From positions 372,001-436,000 of the forward strand of contig NZ_JABTEZ010000003.1 in the NCBI RefSeq assembly GCF_015711605.1: a DNA stretch of 64,000 nucleotides, written 5' to 3'. The notes under the pieces are model-generated. The model searched no databases and was not told the origin of the DNA. It saw only the letters and a program-made list of their open reading frames with translations. Shown piece by piece: positions 50,938-58,596 of this stretch (positions within the stretch are counted from its first letter, which is position 1; each line of letters begins with the position of its first letter). The position numbers and the translations under genes were made by a program. The DNA comes from Planomonospora sp. ID67723 (GTDB lineage Bacteria; Actinomycetota; Actinomycetes; Streptosporangiales; Streptosporangiaceae).

Positions 50938-51312
50938 CTATCTCCGCATGAACGGAACTTCGTAGGAGGGCGGCTGCCCGTTCATCAGGTCGGTCAGCTC
51001 GGCCTCGTCGAGATCGAGAACGAGGGCGCTGCCCGCCTGCTGCGGCTCCCAGCCACGTTTCAGGGCCGTCCGTACGGTCTCCGCCACGAGCGCCGGTCGT
51101 ACGGCCATGGCGCGCTCCCCGGACCAGGCGTCCGGCCGGGAGCAGGGAAGCGATACCAGAAGCACGCGGCCCGGCCGCTCGGCCGCCTCCACCGCGAAGG
51201 TCAGCGGCCCCCAGCTGTTCCCCTGGCAGTAGGTGGGCCTGCGGCGGATCCGCCAGCGGTAGGTGGCGCCGTCGACCGTGATGAGCCGTGAGCCCTTTTT
51301 GGGGATCGCCAT
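50938..51312 (-). CDS. Conserved hypothetical actinobacterial protein
   Basis: A 124-residue protein (MAIPKKGSRLITVDGATYRWRIRRRPTYCQ...) of a type I have seen in actinomycetes without known function. Predicted beta-rich first half and a helical DLDEAELTDLMNG end. ATG 51312 has GGAGG seven bases upstream. It stands alone; the 213 bases to the next gene show nothing recognisable. Confidence 0.7.
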   Translation of the reverse strand: MAIPKKGSRLITVDGATYRWRIRRRPTYCQGNSWGPLTFAVEAAERPGRVLLVSLPCSRPDAWSGERAMAVRPALVAETVRTALKRGWEPQQAGSALVLDLDEAELTDLMNGQPPSYEVPFMRR

Positions 51313-51525
51313 GAAGCGGCCTCCGTTTTCGTCCCGTCACCTGTTCCGCGCGAGCCGGGAACCAGCGAGAAGCGACATGAGACGCCCGCAAGGGTAACCC
51401 CCGCCCGAGGACGTGATCGAGCCGTTTTCGCGGCAGGCGACCGGGACCGGCGCCGGAGGTCATCCCGGTCTGCGGGGCCATGGCGGACGAGGGCATGAGA
51501 CGGCCGACGGGCGTGGACCCCGCCG

Positions 51526-51993
51526 TCATGCGGGGCTGATCGTCGCGGCGATCGTGGCGCCGAGTTCCCAGCAGGCCGCCAGGTCGTCCTTGCCCGGCGC
51601 GCCCGTCACCGTCACCGGCCGGTGGACCGGCTCCCAGTCGAGCCCGGAGGCGATCGACTCCACCGCGCGGACGGCGCCGGCCGTGTTGTCGTTGCCGTGC
51701 ACGTACAGCGCGTACGGCAGACGCCGGGTCTCCTCCAGGCAGGGATAGTAGACCGTGTCGAAGAAGTGCTTGAGCGCTCCGCTCATGTAGCCGATGTTGA
51801 CCGGGGTGCCCAGGACGATCCCGTCGGCCTCGAACACGTCGACGGCGGTGGCGCGCAGCGCCGCTCGGGCGACCACCTCCACCCCTTCGACCTCGTCGGT
51901 GGTGGCGCCCCGCCGTACCGCCTCGAAGAGTTCCCGCAGCGCAGGAGAGGCGGTGTGGTGCACGATCAGCAGACGCCGGACATCTCGCGACAC
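51526..51993 (-). CDS. Flavodoxin-like / NAD(P)H-dependent FMN reductase family protein
   Basis: A 155-residue flavodoxin-fold protein: N-terminal LLIVHHTASPALRELFEAV (phosphate-loop region), GIVLGTPVNIGYMSGALKHFFDTVYY (FMN-ring contact with the family's GSPxYxGxxSxxxKxFxD pattern), LYVHGND. It would carry FMN and transfer electrons or reduce quinones. GTG 51993 has GAGAGG nine bases upstream. Divergent from the AraC-type gene. Confidence 0.8.
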   Translation of the reverse strand: MSRDVRRLLIVHHTASPALRELFEAVRRGATTDEVEGVEVVARAALRATAVDVFEADGIVLGTPVNIGYMSGALKHFFDTVYYPCLEETRRLPYALYVHGNDNTAGAVRAVESIASGLDWEPVHRPVTVTGAPGKDDLAACWELGATIAATISPA

Positions 51994-52170
51994 GGTGCCG
52001 ATCCTCTCATGTCCGTCCGTCCCGGATCAGGTGATCAGGTGAGCACGCAGGCCTCCCCGGCGGACCCGATGTCCTTGAACGTGGAGCAGGCCGGGGCAGA
52101 GCAGACGCGGAGTGAGGGGGGACGCCGGCGGCGCTGGGCAACTCCGGTGCGACGTGGCACGATTTCGCAG

Positions 52171-52620
52171 GTGACCAGCACTCCTGCCGCGGCGCAGCAC
52201 CTGCGCGACCTCGCGCGGCTGCGCCGCGTCCGCGACCGGATCGACCGGGAGTACGCGCAGCCGCTGGACGTCGAGGCGCTCGCCCGCGGCGCGCACATGT
52301 CGGCCGGGCACCTCAGCCGCGAGTTCCGGCGCGCCTACGGAGAGTCGCCGTACGCCTATCTGATGACGCGGCGCATCGAGCGCGCGATGGCGCTGCTGCG
52401 TCGTGGCGACCTCAGCGTCACCGAGGTCTGTTTCGCGGTCGGCTGCTCGTCGCTGGGCAGCTTCAGCACCCGCTTCACCGACCTGGTCGGTGTGCCGCCC
52501 AGCACCTACCGCCGCCACGCGGCACGCGCGGCGGCGGGGATGCCGTCATGCGTGGCGAAACGGGTGACCAGACCGGTCAGGAATCGAGAAGCGCCGGTCA
52601 CCGAGCCGCACCTAGCGTGA
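52171..52620 (+). CDS. Short AraC-family transcriptional regulator
   Basis: A 149-residue protein consisting of little more than the AraC DNA-binding domain: two HTH motifs (LDVEALARGAHMSAGHLSREFRRAYGESP; LSVTEVCFAVGCSSLGSFSTRFTDLVGVPPSTYRRH). No sensor domain, so activity is set by expression level or a partner. GTG 52171 has no clear ribosome site. It is five bases upstream of the VOC gene, its likely co-transcribed partner. Confidence 0.85.
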   Translation: MTSTPAAAQHLRDLARLRRVRDRIDREYAQPLDVEALARGAHMSAGHLSREFRRAYGESPYAYLMTRRIERAMALLRRGDLSVTEVCFAVGCSSLGSFSTRFTDLVGVPPSTYRRHAARAAAGMPSCVAKRVTRPVRNREAPVTEPHLA

Positions 52621-52625
52621 CTGCC

Positions 52626-53036
52626 ATGAACATCACCATCCACGCCAGCTTCCTCCCGCACGACGACCCGGACGCCTCCCTGGCCTTCTACCGCGACATC
52701 CTCGGTTTCGAGGTCCGCAACGACGTCGGATACGACGGGATGCGCTGGATGACGGTCGGCCCCGCCGACCAACCCGGTACGTCCATCGTCCTGGAGCCGC
52801 CGGCCGCCGACCCCGGCATCACCGACGACGAGCGCCGCACCATCGTCGAGATGATGGCCAAGGGCACTTATGCCGGCGTCCTCCTGGCCACCGCCGACCT
52901 CGACGGCGCCTTCGAGCGGGTGCAGGCCGGCGGCGCCGAGGTCGTCCAGGAGCCGGCCGAGCAGCCGTACGGCGTCCGCGACTTCGCCGTCCGCGATCCC
53001 GCGGGCAACCTGATCCGCGTCCAGGAACTGCGCTGA
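52626..53036 (+). CDS. VOC-superfamily protein (glyoxalase/bleomycin-resistance fold)
   Basis: A 136-residue two-repeat VOC protein: ASFLPHDDPDASLAFYRDILGFEV in the first half and YGVRDFAVRDPAGNLIRVQEL at the end. A metal-binding Glu is likely near the C-terminus, and a first-half His (H7 or H12) is available. It is of the glyoxalase-like type that often follows an AraC regulator, as here. Substrate unknown. Confidence 0.85.
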   Translation: MNITIHASFLPHDDPDASLAFYRDILGFEVRNDVGYDGMRWMTVGPADQPGTSIVLEPPAADPGITDDERRTIVEMMAKGTYAGVLLATADLDGAFERVQAGGAEVVQEPAEQPYGVRDFAVRDPAGNLIRVQELR

Positions 53037-53039
53037 GCC

Positions 53040-53160
53040 GTCCGGCCGTCGCGGTCACGACCTGCGAGACGGCGCCGTACCCGGTGCCGCCGCCCTTCGG
53101 CTGGGGCGGCGAGGCGCTGGACGGCCACGCCGTACTGCTGGTTCCGCGCCAACGGAGGGT
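53040..53160 (+). other. Possible decayed coding remnant
   Basis: One frame of the 276-base gap after the VOC gene reads CETAPYPVPPPFGWGG then EALDGHAVLLVPRQRR with G/C-ending codons. It has no start or stop context. It may be a gene tail left by rearrangement; nothing recognised. Confidence 0.2.
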
Positions 53161-53312
53161 CCGCCACCGGTCGTCGGCTGCCGGCATGCTTGCGCCGTTC
53201 GTGTCAGGCCGGGCCGGTCAGATCGAGCCGGGCGACGCCGACTCCGGTCGCCGTGCGGTGACCTGCGCATTCACCGCGCGGCGACCGTCCGGTCCCGGCC
53301 CGGTAGCTCCCC

Positions 53313-54833
53313 TCAGGAACCGCAGACCGTGCCCTCGGCGGGGACCTTCCCGTCGATCAGGTAGGCGTCGGCGACCTTCGTCGTGCAGGTGTTGACCCCG
53401 TAGGCGCCGTGGCCCTCGCCCTTGGACGTCACCAGCACCGCCGTCTTGAGCTGCCTGGTCAGCTTCGGCCCCCACGCGTACGGCGTGGCCGGGTCACTGG
53501 TGGTGGCGACCACCACGATCGGGGCCGAGCCGGTGGCGTCGACCTTCTTGGCCGCGTTGCTGCCGGCGAACGGCCAGGCCGCGCAGAGGCTGCCCAGGCC
53601 GGTGCCGCCGAACATCGGGGAGATTCTCCGTGCCGCGGCCTCGGTCTTGGCCTGTTCTGCGGCGCTGGGCCGCTCAGCGGTGTCGGCGCAGCTGATGGCC
53701 GGGAAGCTGGTCATCAGGGTGGAGTAGGTGCCGTCGGGCTTGCGGCCGGTGTAGCTGTCGGACAGGCCCAGCAGGAGCCGGCCGTCGCCCTTGAGCGCCA
53801 GGCCCAGCGCCTGCTCCAGCACCGGCCAGGCTTGCTGGGCGTACAGCGCCGCCCCGATGCCGGTGACCGCCAGCCCCTGGGTGAGCTCCCTCCGGCCGAC
53901 CTTCAGCGGCTTGGCGTCCAGGCGCTTCCACAGTGCCCGGACCTTGTTACCGGCCGACTTGCGGTCCGCGCCGAGCACGCACTTGCCGGGGCCCTTGGCG
54001 GCGCAGTCGGCGAGGAACGCCTCATACGACCGCTGGAACCCCCTCATCTGGTCGAGGGTGCGCTGCCGGAAGGAGAGCGTCGGATCCAGCGGGGCGTCCA
54101 GCAGGAAGCGACCCACCTTCTCGGGGAACATCGTGGCGTAGATCGCGCCCAGATGCGTGCCGTACGACATGCCGAAGTAGTTGAGCCTGCCCTCGCCCAG
54201 CGCCTCACGCAGCCGTTCCAGGTCCTTGGCGGAGCTGATGGTGCCCACATGCGGCAGGATCTCACCGGAGGTCTCCTGACAGGCCTGGACGAACTCCGCG
54301 GTGACCCGCTTCAGCTGCGCCCGCTCTGCCGAGGTGTCCGGGGTGGAGTCGGCGGCGTTGTACTTCTCCGTCTCTGCGGCGCTGCCGCACCGGACGCCGG
54401 AACTGCGTTCCACTCCGCGCGGGTCGAAGGAGACCAGGTCATAGCGGGTGTTCAGCGCGGTGTAGGCCGGAGCGGCCAGGGGCAGGATGTCCACGCCGGA
54501 GCCACCGGGTCCGCCGAAGTTGAACACCAGCGAGCCCAGTCGCCTGCCGGAACCGGCGGCCTTGATGCGGATCAACGCCAGGTCGATGGTCTCGCCGTCG
54601 GGATCGGCATAGTCGAGGGGGACGGTGAGCGTGCCGCACTCGGTGCCCGCGGGGAGCTTCTGCCCCTCGGCGGGCCGCATGTCGGCGCATGACCCCCAGG
54701 TGATCGTTCCCTGTCCGGTGGCGCCCGAGCCGGTGCTCGCTGCGGAGGCCGGGCCACCGGCGGTGACCAGGGCCAGGGGCAGGGCGGCGGCGATCGTTGT
54801 GATCTTCATGTGACGCGCGGAAGTTCTTCTCAT
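53313..54833 (-). CDS. Secreted alpha/beta-hydrolase peptidase (S33, tripeptidyl-aminopeptidase-like)
   Basis: A 506-residue exported serine peptidase of the Streptomyces SlpD/SlpE/Tap type. A signal peptide ends near ASAA. The hydrolase core has NFGGPGGSG (oxyanion), GMSYGTHLG (nucleophile Ser), TSDPATPY (acid Asp) and GEGHGAYG (His), then the C-terminal Cys-containing cap. It would remove tripeptides or single residues from peptides outside the cell. ATG 54833 and the in-frame ATG 54809 (MKITTIA) are both plausible, the latter giving a tidier signal peptide. Confidence 0.9.
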   Translation of the reverse strand: MRRTSARHMKITTIAAALPLALVTAGGPASAASTGSGATGQGTITWGSCADMRPAEGQKLPAGTECGTLTVPLDYADPDGETIDLALIRIKAAGSGRRLGSLVFNFGGPGGSGVDILPLAAPAYTALNTRYDLVSFDPRGVERSSGVRCGSAAETEKYNAADSTPDTSAERAQLKRVTAEFVQACQETSGEILPHVGTISSAKDLERLREALGEGRLNYFGMSYGTHLGAIYATMFPEKVGRFLLDAPLDPTLSFRQRTLDQMRGFQRSYEAFLADCAAKGPGKCVLGADRKSAGNKVRALWKRLDAKPLKVGRRELTQGLAVTGIGAALYAQQAWPVLEQALGLALKGDGRLLLGLSDSYTGRKPDGTYSTLMTSFPAISCADTAERPSAAEQAKTEAAARRISPMFGGTGLGSLCAAWPFAGSNAAKKVDATGSAPIVVVATTSDPATPYAWGPKLTRQLKTAVLVTSKGEGHGAYGVNTCTTKVADAYLIDGKVPAEGTVCGS

Positions 54834-54987
54834 GATCTGAAAGTCCCTGACGAAGCGAGATGTCCTTACAGGAACGATCTTGTTCTTCTCGTCCGCCCGC
54901 AGACAGTCGTCGATATCACCGGACGCTCGTGAATCTTGCAGGTGAGCTCAATGACAAATGTCAACCGGTCCGAGGGCCCCGCACCGT

Positions 54988-55060
54988 CGCATCCGCAGGC
55001 GACGCCAGATGACGACAGCGTTCCCGCAGCTGGAGGGTTTGGTCACGGGTTCCCGGAGGT
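54988..55060 (+). repeat. Diverged copy of the element's right-arm sequence
   Basis: From GCATCCGCAGGCG onward (14 identical bases including the preceding C), this 70-base stretch resembles 49706-49795, just inside attR, with small deletions (shared CAGA, ACG, TTCC, AGCT, TCACGGG blocks in order). It lies in the 239-base gap between the S33 peptidase and DUF4240 genes. Confidence 0.4.
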
Positions 55061-55072
55061 CGCCCTTCGGGC

Positions 55073-55654
55073 TCAGCCCGCGGGATCGAGGAACAGGGCG
55101 CTGAGACGGGGAAGGCGCCGGCGGGTCTCGTGCTGGTCGTTCACGTCCCAGTTCTCACCCACCGGCTTGCCGGGCCGGTCCATGACCGCCACCACGGCCG
55201 TCACCGCGTCATCGAACGAATCCGACTCTCCCTGGATGCGTTCGTACGCCCACCTCGTCGCGTAGGAGGCGTCCTCGCAGCCGATCCAGGCGTCTCCGGT
55301 ACGGCTCATCCGCACCACGACGGGAAGGCCGGCGAGGGAGTCGGGGTCGGCGACGGCCCGGGTGAACGTCGTACGGCCCAGCAGCATGAGCCCGGTGCGG
55401 AAGTCCATGAAGCCGTCGTCTCCGCAACCGCCCTCGATGAGCTGCGCGGCATTCCACAGCGGCCACCGGTAGGCGGAGTCCTGCAACCGGATGTGAATCC
55501 GCTCGAACGCGATGATCTCGGCAGGTTCCAGCTCCAAGAGCAGGCCGGTCAGGATTTCCACCATCGGATCATCGGGCGGGTTCCGGTCGCCGGCTCGGCC
55601 GCCGGCGGCCTTGCGCGCCCGCTCGATGATGTCCCACCAGGTGTCGACGTCCAT
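55073..55654 (-). CDS. DUF4240 domain protein
   Basis: A 193-residue protein that opens with MDVDTWWDIIERAR, the DUF4240 signature, followed by ELEPAEIIAFERIHIRL and LWNAAQLIEGGCGDDGFMDFRTGLMLLG, which complete the domain. Members resemble immunity-type or WGR-linked proteins of unknown function in actinobacteria. ATG 55654 has AGGG eight bases upstream. Confidence 0.85.
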   Translation of the reverse strand: MDVDTWWDIIERARKAAGGRAGDRNPPDDPMVEILTGLLLELEPAEIIAFERIHIRLQDSAYRWPLWNAAQLIEGGCGDDGFMDFRTGLMLLGRTTFTRAVADPDSLAGLPVVVRMSRTGDAWIGCEDASYATRWAYERIQGESDSFDDAVTAVVAVMDRPGKPVGENWDVNDQHETRRRLPRLSALFLDPAG

Positions 55655-55851
55655 TCCGGTCACCCTAGCGACCGAGGTTCTCCCACCGGACAACGGCGGA
55701 CTCCGCAGCATGGTGACCGTCCCACGGGGGCGAGCGCCACTTCGCCGGCAGGGTCGAGGCGTGGGCCGGACCCCGCTGCACCCGTGTGGCCAGGCCCGGC
55801 GGCGTGGCGCAGGCCTCCGGAGTCACCGTGATCCATCCCGGGGCCGGCGTG

Positions 55852-56232
55852 TCACGGATGGGCCCGCGCCTGCCGGCGGCGGAACTCGTCGAACGGCGTG
55901 CGGTCGAACACGAACCGGTTGTAGACGATCTTCCCGTCGCGGACCGTGACGCACTCGGCCGCCGGTGCGCTCCTGGCCGGGATCGTTTCGGCGTCGTACA
56001 TGAGCACGGCCGTGCTGTCATCCCCGAACGCGGCGATCATCTCCGCTCTGATGAGGAACCGCTCGGCGAAGGGCGCGAGGAAGTCCCGGTACGCCCGGAC
56101 GCCGTCGAGCCGTCCCGCTGGGGCGTCGCACACGACGTCGTCGGCGATGTAACCCATCGCCAGGTCGAGGTCCTTGTCGGTCGTCCACGCGCGGTGGTGG
56201 GCCAGCGCGATCTGCAATGCTGGGCTGGTCAT
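55852..56232 (-). CDS. SnoaL/NTF2-like protein
   Basis: A 126-residue single-domain protein with the cone-shaped NTF2-like fold of ketosteroid isomerases and SnoaL cyclases: LALAHHRAWTTDKDLDLAMGYIADDVVCDAPAGRLDGVRAYRDFL, then DAETIPA and VRDGKIVYNRFVFD. ATG 56232 has AGGAGA three bases upstream. It is divergent from an ECF sigma gene whose product also ends in a SnoaL-like domain, 58 bases away. It may be the sigma factor's target or ligand partner. Confidence 0.85.
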   Translation of the reverse strand: MTSPALQIALAHHRAWTTDKDLDLAMGYIADDVVCDAPAGRLDGVRAYRDFLAPFAERFLIRAEMIAAFGDDSTAVLMYDAETIPARSAPAAECVTVRDGKIVYNRFVFDRTPFDEFRRRQARAHP

Positions 56233-56290
56233 GATGTCTCCTTCCGGTGTTGCTCATTACGACACCGGAGACCCGCGGAACGGAACGGTC

Positions 56291-57271
56291 GTGGCGGAAA
56301 TCGCGTTCGAAGAGCTGATCGTGGCGTACCGGCGCGAACTGCTGCTGCACTGCTACCGCCTGCTCGGCTCGCTGACCGATGCGGAGGACGTGCTGCAGGA
56401 GACGCTGCTGGCGGCCTGGCGCGGCCTGGGCGACTTCCAGGGCCGCGCGTCGTTGCGGTCGTGGTTGTACCGCATCGCCACCAACCGTTGCCTCAACGCG
56501 CTGCGCGACCGTGGCCGGCGGATCCCGCCCGCGCCCAACCCGCCGTTCCGGCCGCCGGAGCCCAGCCGCCACGGTGACGTGCCATGGCTGCAGCCGTACC
56601 CGGACGCGCTGCTGGAGCACGTGCCCGACGCCGGGCCCGGCCCCGAAGCGCGATACACGGCACGGGAGGCGGTCGAGCTGGCGTTCGTCGCCGCGCTCCA
56701 GCGGCTCCCGCCGCGGCAGGCCGCCGTGCTGGTGCTCTGCGACGTGCTGGGCTACCCGCTCGGTGAGGCCGCACCGATGCTCGACACCACGCCGGCCGCC
56801 GTCAAAGGACTGCTGCAGCGGGCGCGGGCCTCGCTCGACCGGCACCGTGGAAACACCCGAGACAGACCGCCCGCACCGGAGTCGTCGCAGGAGCGTCGCC
56901 TGGTCCGCCGTTTCGCCGAGGCCTTCACCGCCGGCGACATCGGCGCGCTGGTCGCCCTCCTCACCGATGACGCGTGGCTGGCCATGCCCCCCGCTCCGCA
57001 CGAGTACCACGGCGCCGCGGCGATCGCCTCGTTCCTGCGCGCGAGCACCGAGTGGCGTGCGCACCGGCGTCTGCTCCTGCGGCCGACCCGCGCCAACGGG
57101 CAGCCGGCGTTCGGCTGCCGCCTCCTGGACGCCGGCGAACGACCCGCGGGACTGATCGTGCTGACGCTCACCGGCGATCGCCTCCACGGCATCACGCGGT
57201 TCCTCGACAACCGGCTCCTGCACCACTTCGAACCGCCGCTCGCCGGCCAGGGCTCCGGCGGCGCGGCATGA
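56291..57271 (+). CDS. ECF sigma factor with C-terminal SnoaL-like domain (SigX5/TIGR02960-like)
   Basis: A 326-residue sigma factor. Region 2 (ELLLHCYRLLGSLTDAEDVLQETLLAAWRGL, LRSWLYRIATNRCLNALRD) and region 4 (LPPRQAAVLVLCDVLGYPLGEAAPMLDTTPAAVKGLLQRAR) are complete. A SnoaL-like domain of about 110 residues follows (FAEAFTAGDIGALVALLTDDAWLAMPP), as in SigJ-type factors where it modulates activity in place of an anti-sigma factor. No anti-sigma gene is adjacent. GTG 56291 follows GGAACGGTC; a longer open frame exists upstream but is not conserved in character. Confidence 0.9.
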   Translation: MAEIAFEELIVAYRRELLLHCYRLLGSLTDAEDVLQETLLAAWRGLGDFQGRASLRSWLYRIATNRCLNALRDRGRRIPPAPNPPFRPPEPSRHGDVPWLQPYPDALLEHVPDAGPGPEARYTAREAVELAFVAALQRLPPRQAAVLVLCDVLGYPLGEAAPMLDTTPAAVKGLLQRARASLDRHRGNTRDRPPAPESSQERRLVRRFAEAFTAGDIGALVALLTDDAWLAMPPAPHEYHGAAAIASFLRASTEWRAHRRLLLRPTRANGQPAFGCRLLDAGERPAGLIVLTLTGDRLHGITRFLDNRLLHHFEPPLAGQGSGGAA

Positions 57272-57424
57272 CCGCGCGCCTGCGACGGCATCCACCGGCT
57301 CGATCCGGTCAGTGCCCGGCCCCACCCGGTCCGGCGCCCGCGTGGATCATTCGTTGGAGTTCCGAAGAGCCGCGGTTGCCGGTGTGAACACGCATCCCCG
57401 CCACTCCGGCCGGGATGCGGCGGG

Positions 57425-58006
57425 TCAGCCGCCGCAGGGGCACGGTCCCGCGGGCCGGATCCCGCTCACGTCCCCGCGAGCGTCGACGGCGACCTGGCAG
57501 CACGACAGCAGCAGGGCGCGCAGCCGGGCCCGCGCCCGCTGGATCCGGGACTTCATCCCCGGAATCGAGATCCCGAGCCGGCGGGCGGCCTCGGCCTGGG
57601 TCAGGTTCTCGTAGTCGACCAGCGTGATCGCCTGGCGGTCGCGCTCCGACAGTCGCCCGAGCATCGGCGCCAGGCATCCGGCCAGCGCGGCCAGCGCGCC
57701 CGGGGCGGCCGTCTCCGGGGTCAGGCTGCGGTCGAAAGCGGCGCGGGCCTGCGCCCGTCCGGCTCGTACGGTTGCGCGGTGGTGATCGATGATCGCGTTG
57801 CGGGTGACCTGGTAGACCCAGGCCTCCAGCCGCCCGGGGTCGCGCGGGCCGGCGGCGGCGCGGCTGATGCGCGCCAGCACCTCCTGGACGATGTCCTCGG
57901 CCTCGTCGGGCCGGTCGATGCGTGATGCGACGAAGGCGACCAGCCGGGTGCGCATGTCCGTGATCGCCGCCGTGGTGTCGGTCGTCGGACCGGGGTGCGT
58001 CGTCAC
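57425..58006 (-). CDS. ECF sigma factor, SigZ-like, with Cys-rich tail
   Basis: A 193-residue sigma factor: region 2 IDRPDEAEDIVQEVLARI and LEAWVYQVTRNAIIDHHR; region 4 LSERDRQAITLVDYENLTQAEAARRLGISIPGMKSRIQRAR. The C-terminus LLSCCQVAVDARG...PCPCGG carries a CC pair and a CPC motif as in SigZ-type factors, which may sense thiol-reactive metals. GTG 58006 has GGAGGAGG just upstream. It follows the CC-repeat protein on the same strand (65-base gap), so both probably respond to the same signal as the divergent flavoprotein operon. Confidence 0.85.
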   Translation of the reverse strand: MTTHPGPTTDTTAAITDMRTRLVAFVASRIDRPDEAEDIVQEVLARISRAAAGPRDPGRLEAWVYQVTRNAIIDHHRATVRAGRAQARAAFDRSLTPETAAPGALAALAGCLAPMLGRLSERDRQAITLVDYENLTQAEAARRLGISIPGMKSRIQRARARLRALLLSCCQVAVDARGDVSGIRPAGPCPCGG

Positions 58007-58071
58007 GATCCTCCTCCTTCTCGGGTGCCCCGGGGCCGGGCGACCGGCCCGGCCCCGGGTCCGTGCGGGTG

Positions 58072-58239
58072 TTACCGGCAGCCGCAGCTGCTGGGCGCTT
58101 CGGCCGGGGCGTCGGCCGGAGTGCCGCAGCAGGCGCCCTTGTCCTCGGGTGCGCAGCAGGTCTGCAGGGTAGTGGTCGGGCAGCAGGCCGCGGCGGGCGC
58201 CTCGGCGCCGGTGACAGTGCCGGTGTCGGTCGTGGTCAT
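58072..58239 (-). CDS. 55-residue protein with three phased CC pairs
   Basis: A tiny cytosolic protein whose eight Cys include pairs at 19/20, 28/29 and 37/38, exactly nine residues apart (ACCPT, TCCAP, ACCGT), and a final CGCR. Such spacing suggests a soft-metal or As(III)/Sb(III) binding scaffold. The TCCAP unit recurs at the N-terminus of the nearby ArsR. ATG 58239 has GGAGG seven bases upstream. It is encoded just upstream of the SigZ-like factor and divergent from the flavoprotein operon. No family name recognised. Confidence 0.8.
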   Translation of the reverse strand: MTTTDTGTVTGAEAPAAACCPTTTLQTCCAPEDKGACCGTPADAPAEAPSSCGCR

Positions 58240-58320
58240 GGCAGATCCTCCGTCTCGGGAAAAACAACTCACAGGGGTAGACGGTGAACCCCGGTAATGG
58301 ATGCACTCCGGTTCACCTGG

Positions 58321-58371
58321 CTGGTTAGGTCGCTGCCTAATTTGACATCTCTCTAACCAGAGTGGCAGTCT
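58321..58371 (+). promoter_or_regulatory. Divergent control region of the metalloid island
   Basis: A consensus -35 TTGACA (58342-58347) with CAGTCT 18 bases on (58366-58371) reads toward the 45-residue gene. Nested dyads surround it: TTAGG-N6-CCTAA (58325-58340) and CTGGTTAG / CTAACCAG (58321-58328, 58353-58360), good candidates for ArsR binding. Confidence 0.5.
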
Positions 58372-58410
58372 GAGTGCTGCTTAGACAAACTTCGAAACAC
58401 GAGGTGTGAG

Positions 58411-58548
58411 ATGCGTTCCCTGTTCCGCCGCCGCCCGGCCGCCGCGATCGTCTCCTTCGACGAGGCCACCGGTGCCGTCTGCGACCGCGCCTGCCGGGCC
58501 GAGGCCACGATCGAGCGGGCCCGTACCGCCGCCTGGCTGGTCCGCTGA
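58411..58548 (+). CDS. 45-residue protein with CxxxC motif
   Basis: Translated directly: MRSLFRRRPAAAIVSFDEATG, then AVCDRACRAEATIERAR and ending AAWLVR. Every codon but a few ends in G or C, and GAGGTGTGAG precedes the ATG, so it is surely coding. The CDRAC motif could bind a metal or form a disulphide; the N-terminus is strongly basic. It is the first gene of the plus-strand operon, 48 bases before the flavoprotein. Similar small proteins accompany this flavoprotein in other actinomycetes as far as I recall. Function unknown. Confidence 0.8.
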   Translation: MRSLFRRRPAAAIVSFDEATGAVCDRACRAEATIERARTAAWLVR

Positions 58549-58596
58549 AGCCCGTCCACCGTCCGAGAACGACCGTCCGACCCAGGAGGAATGATC

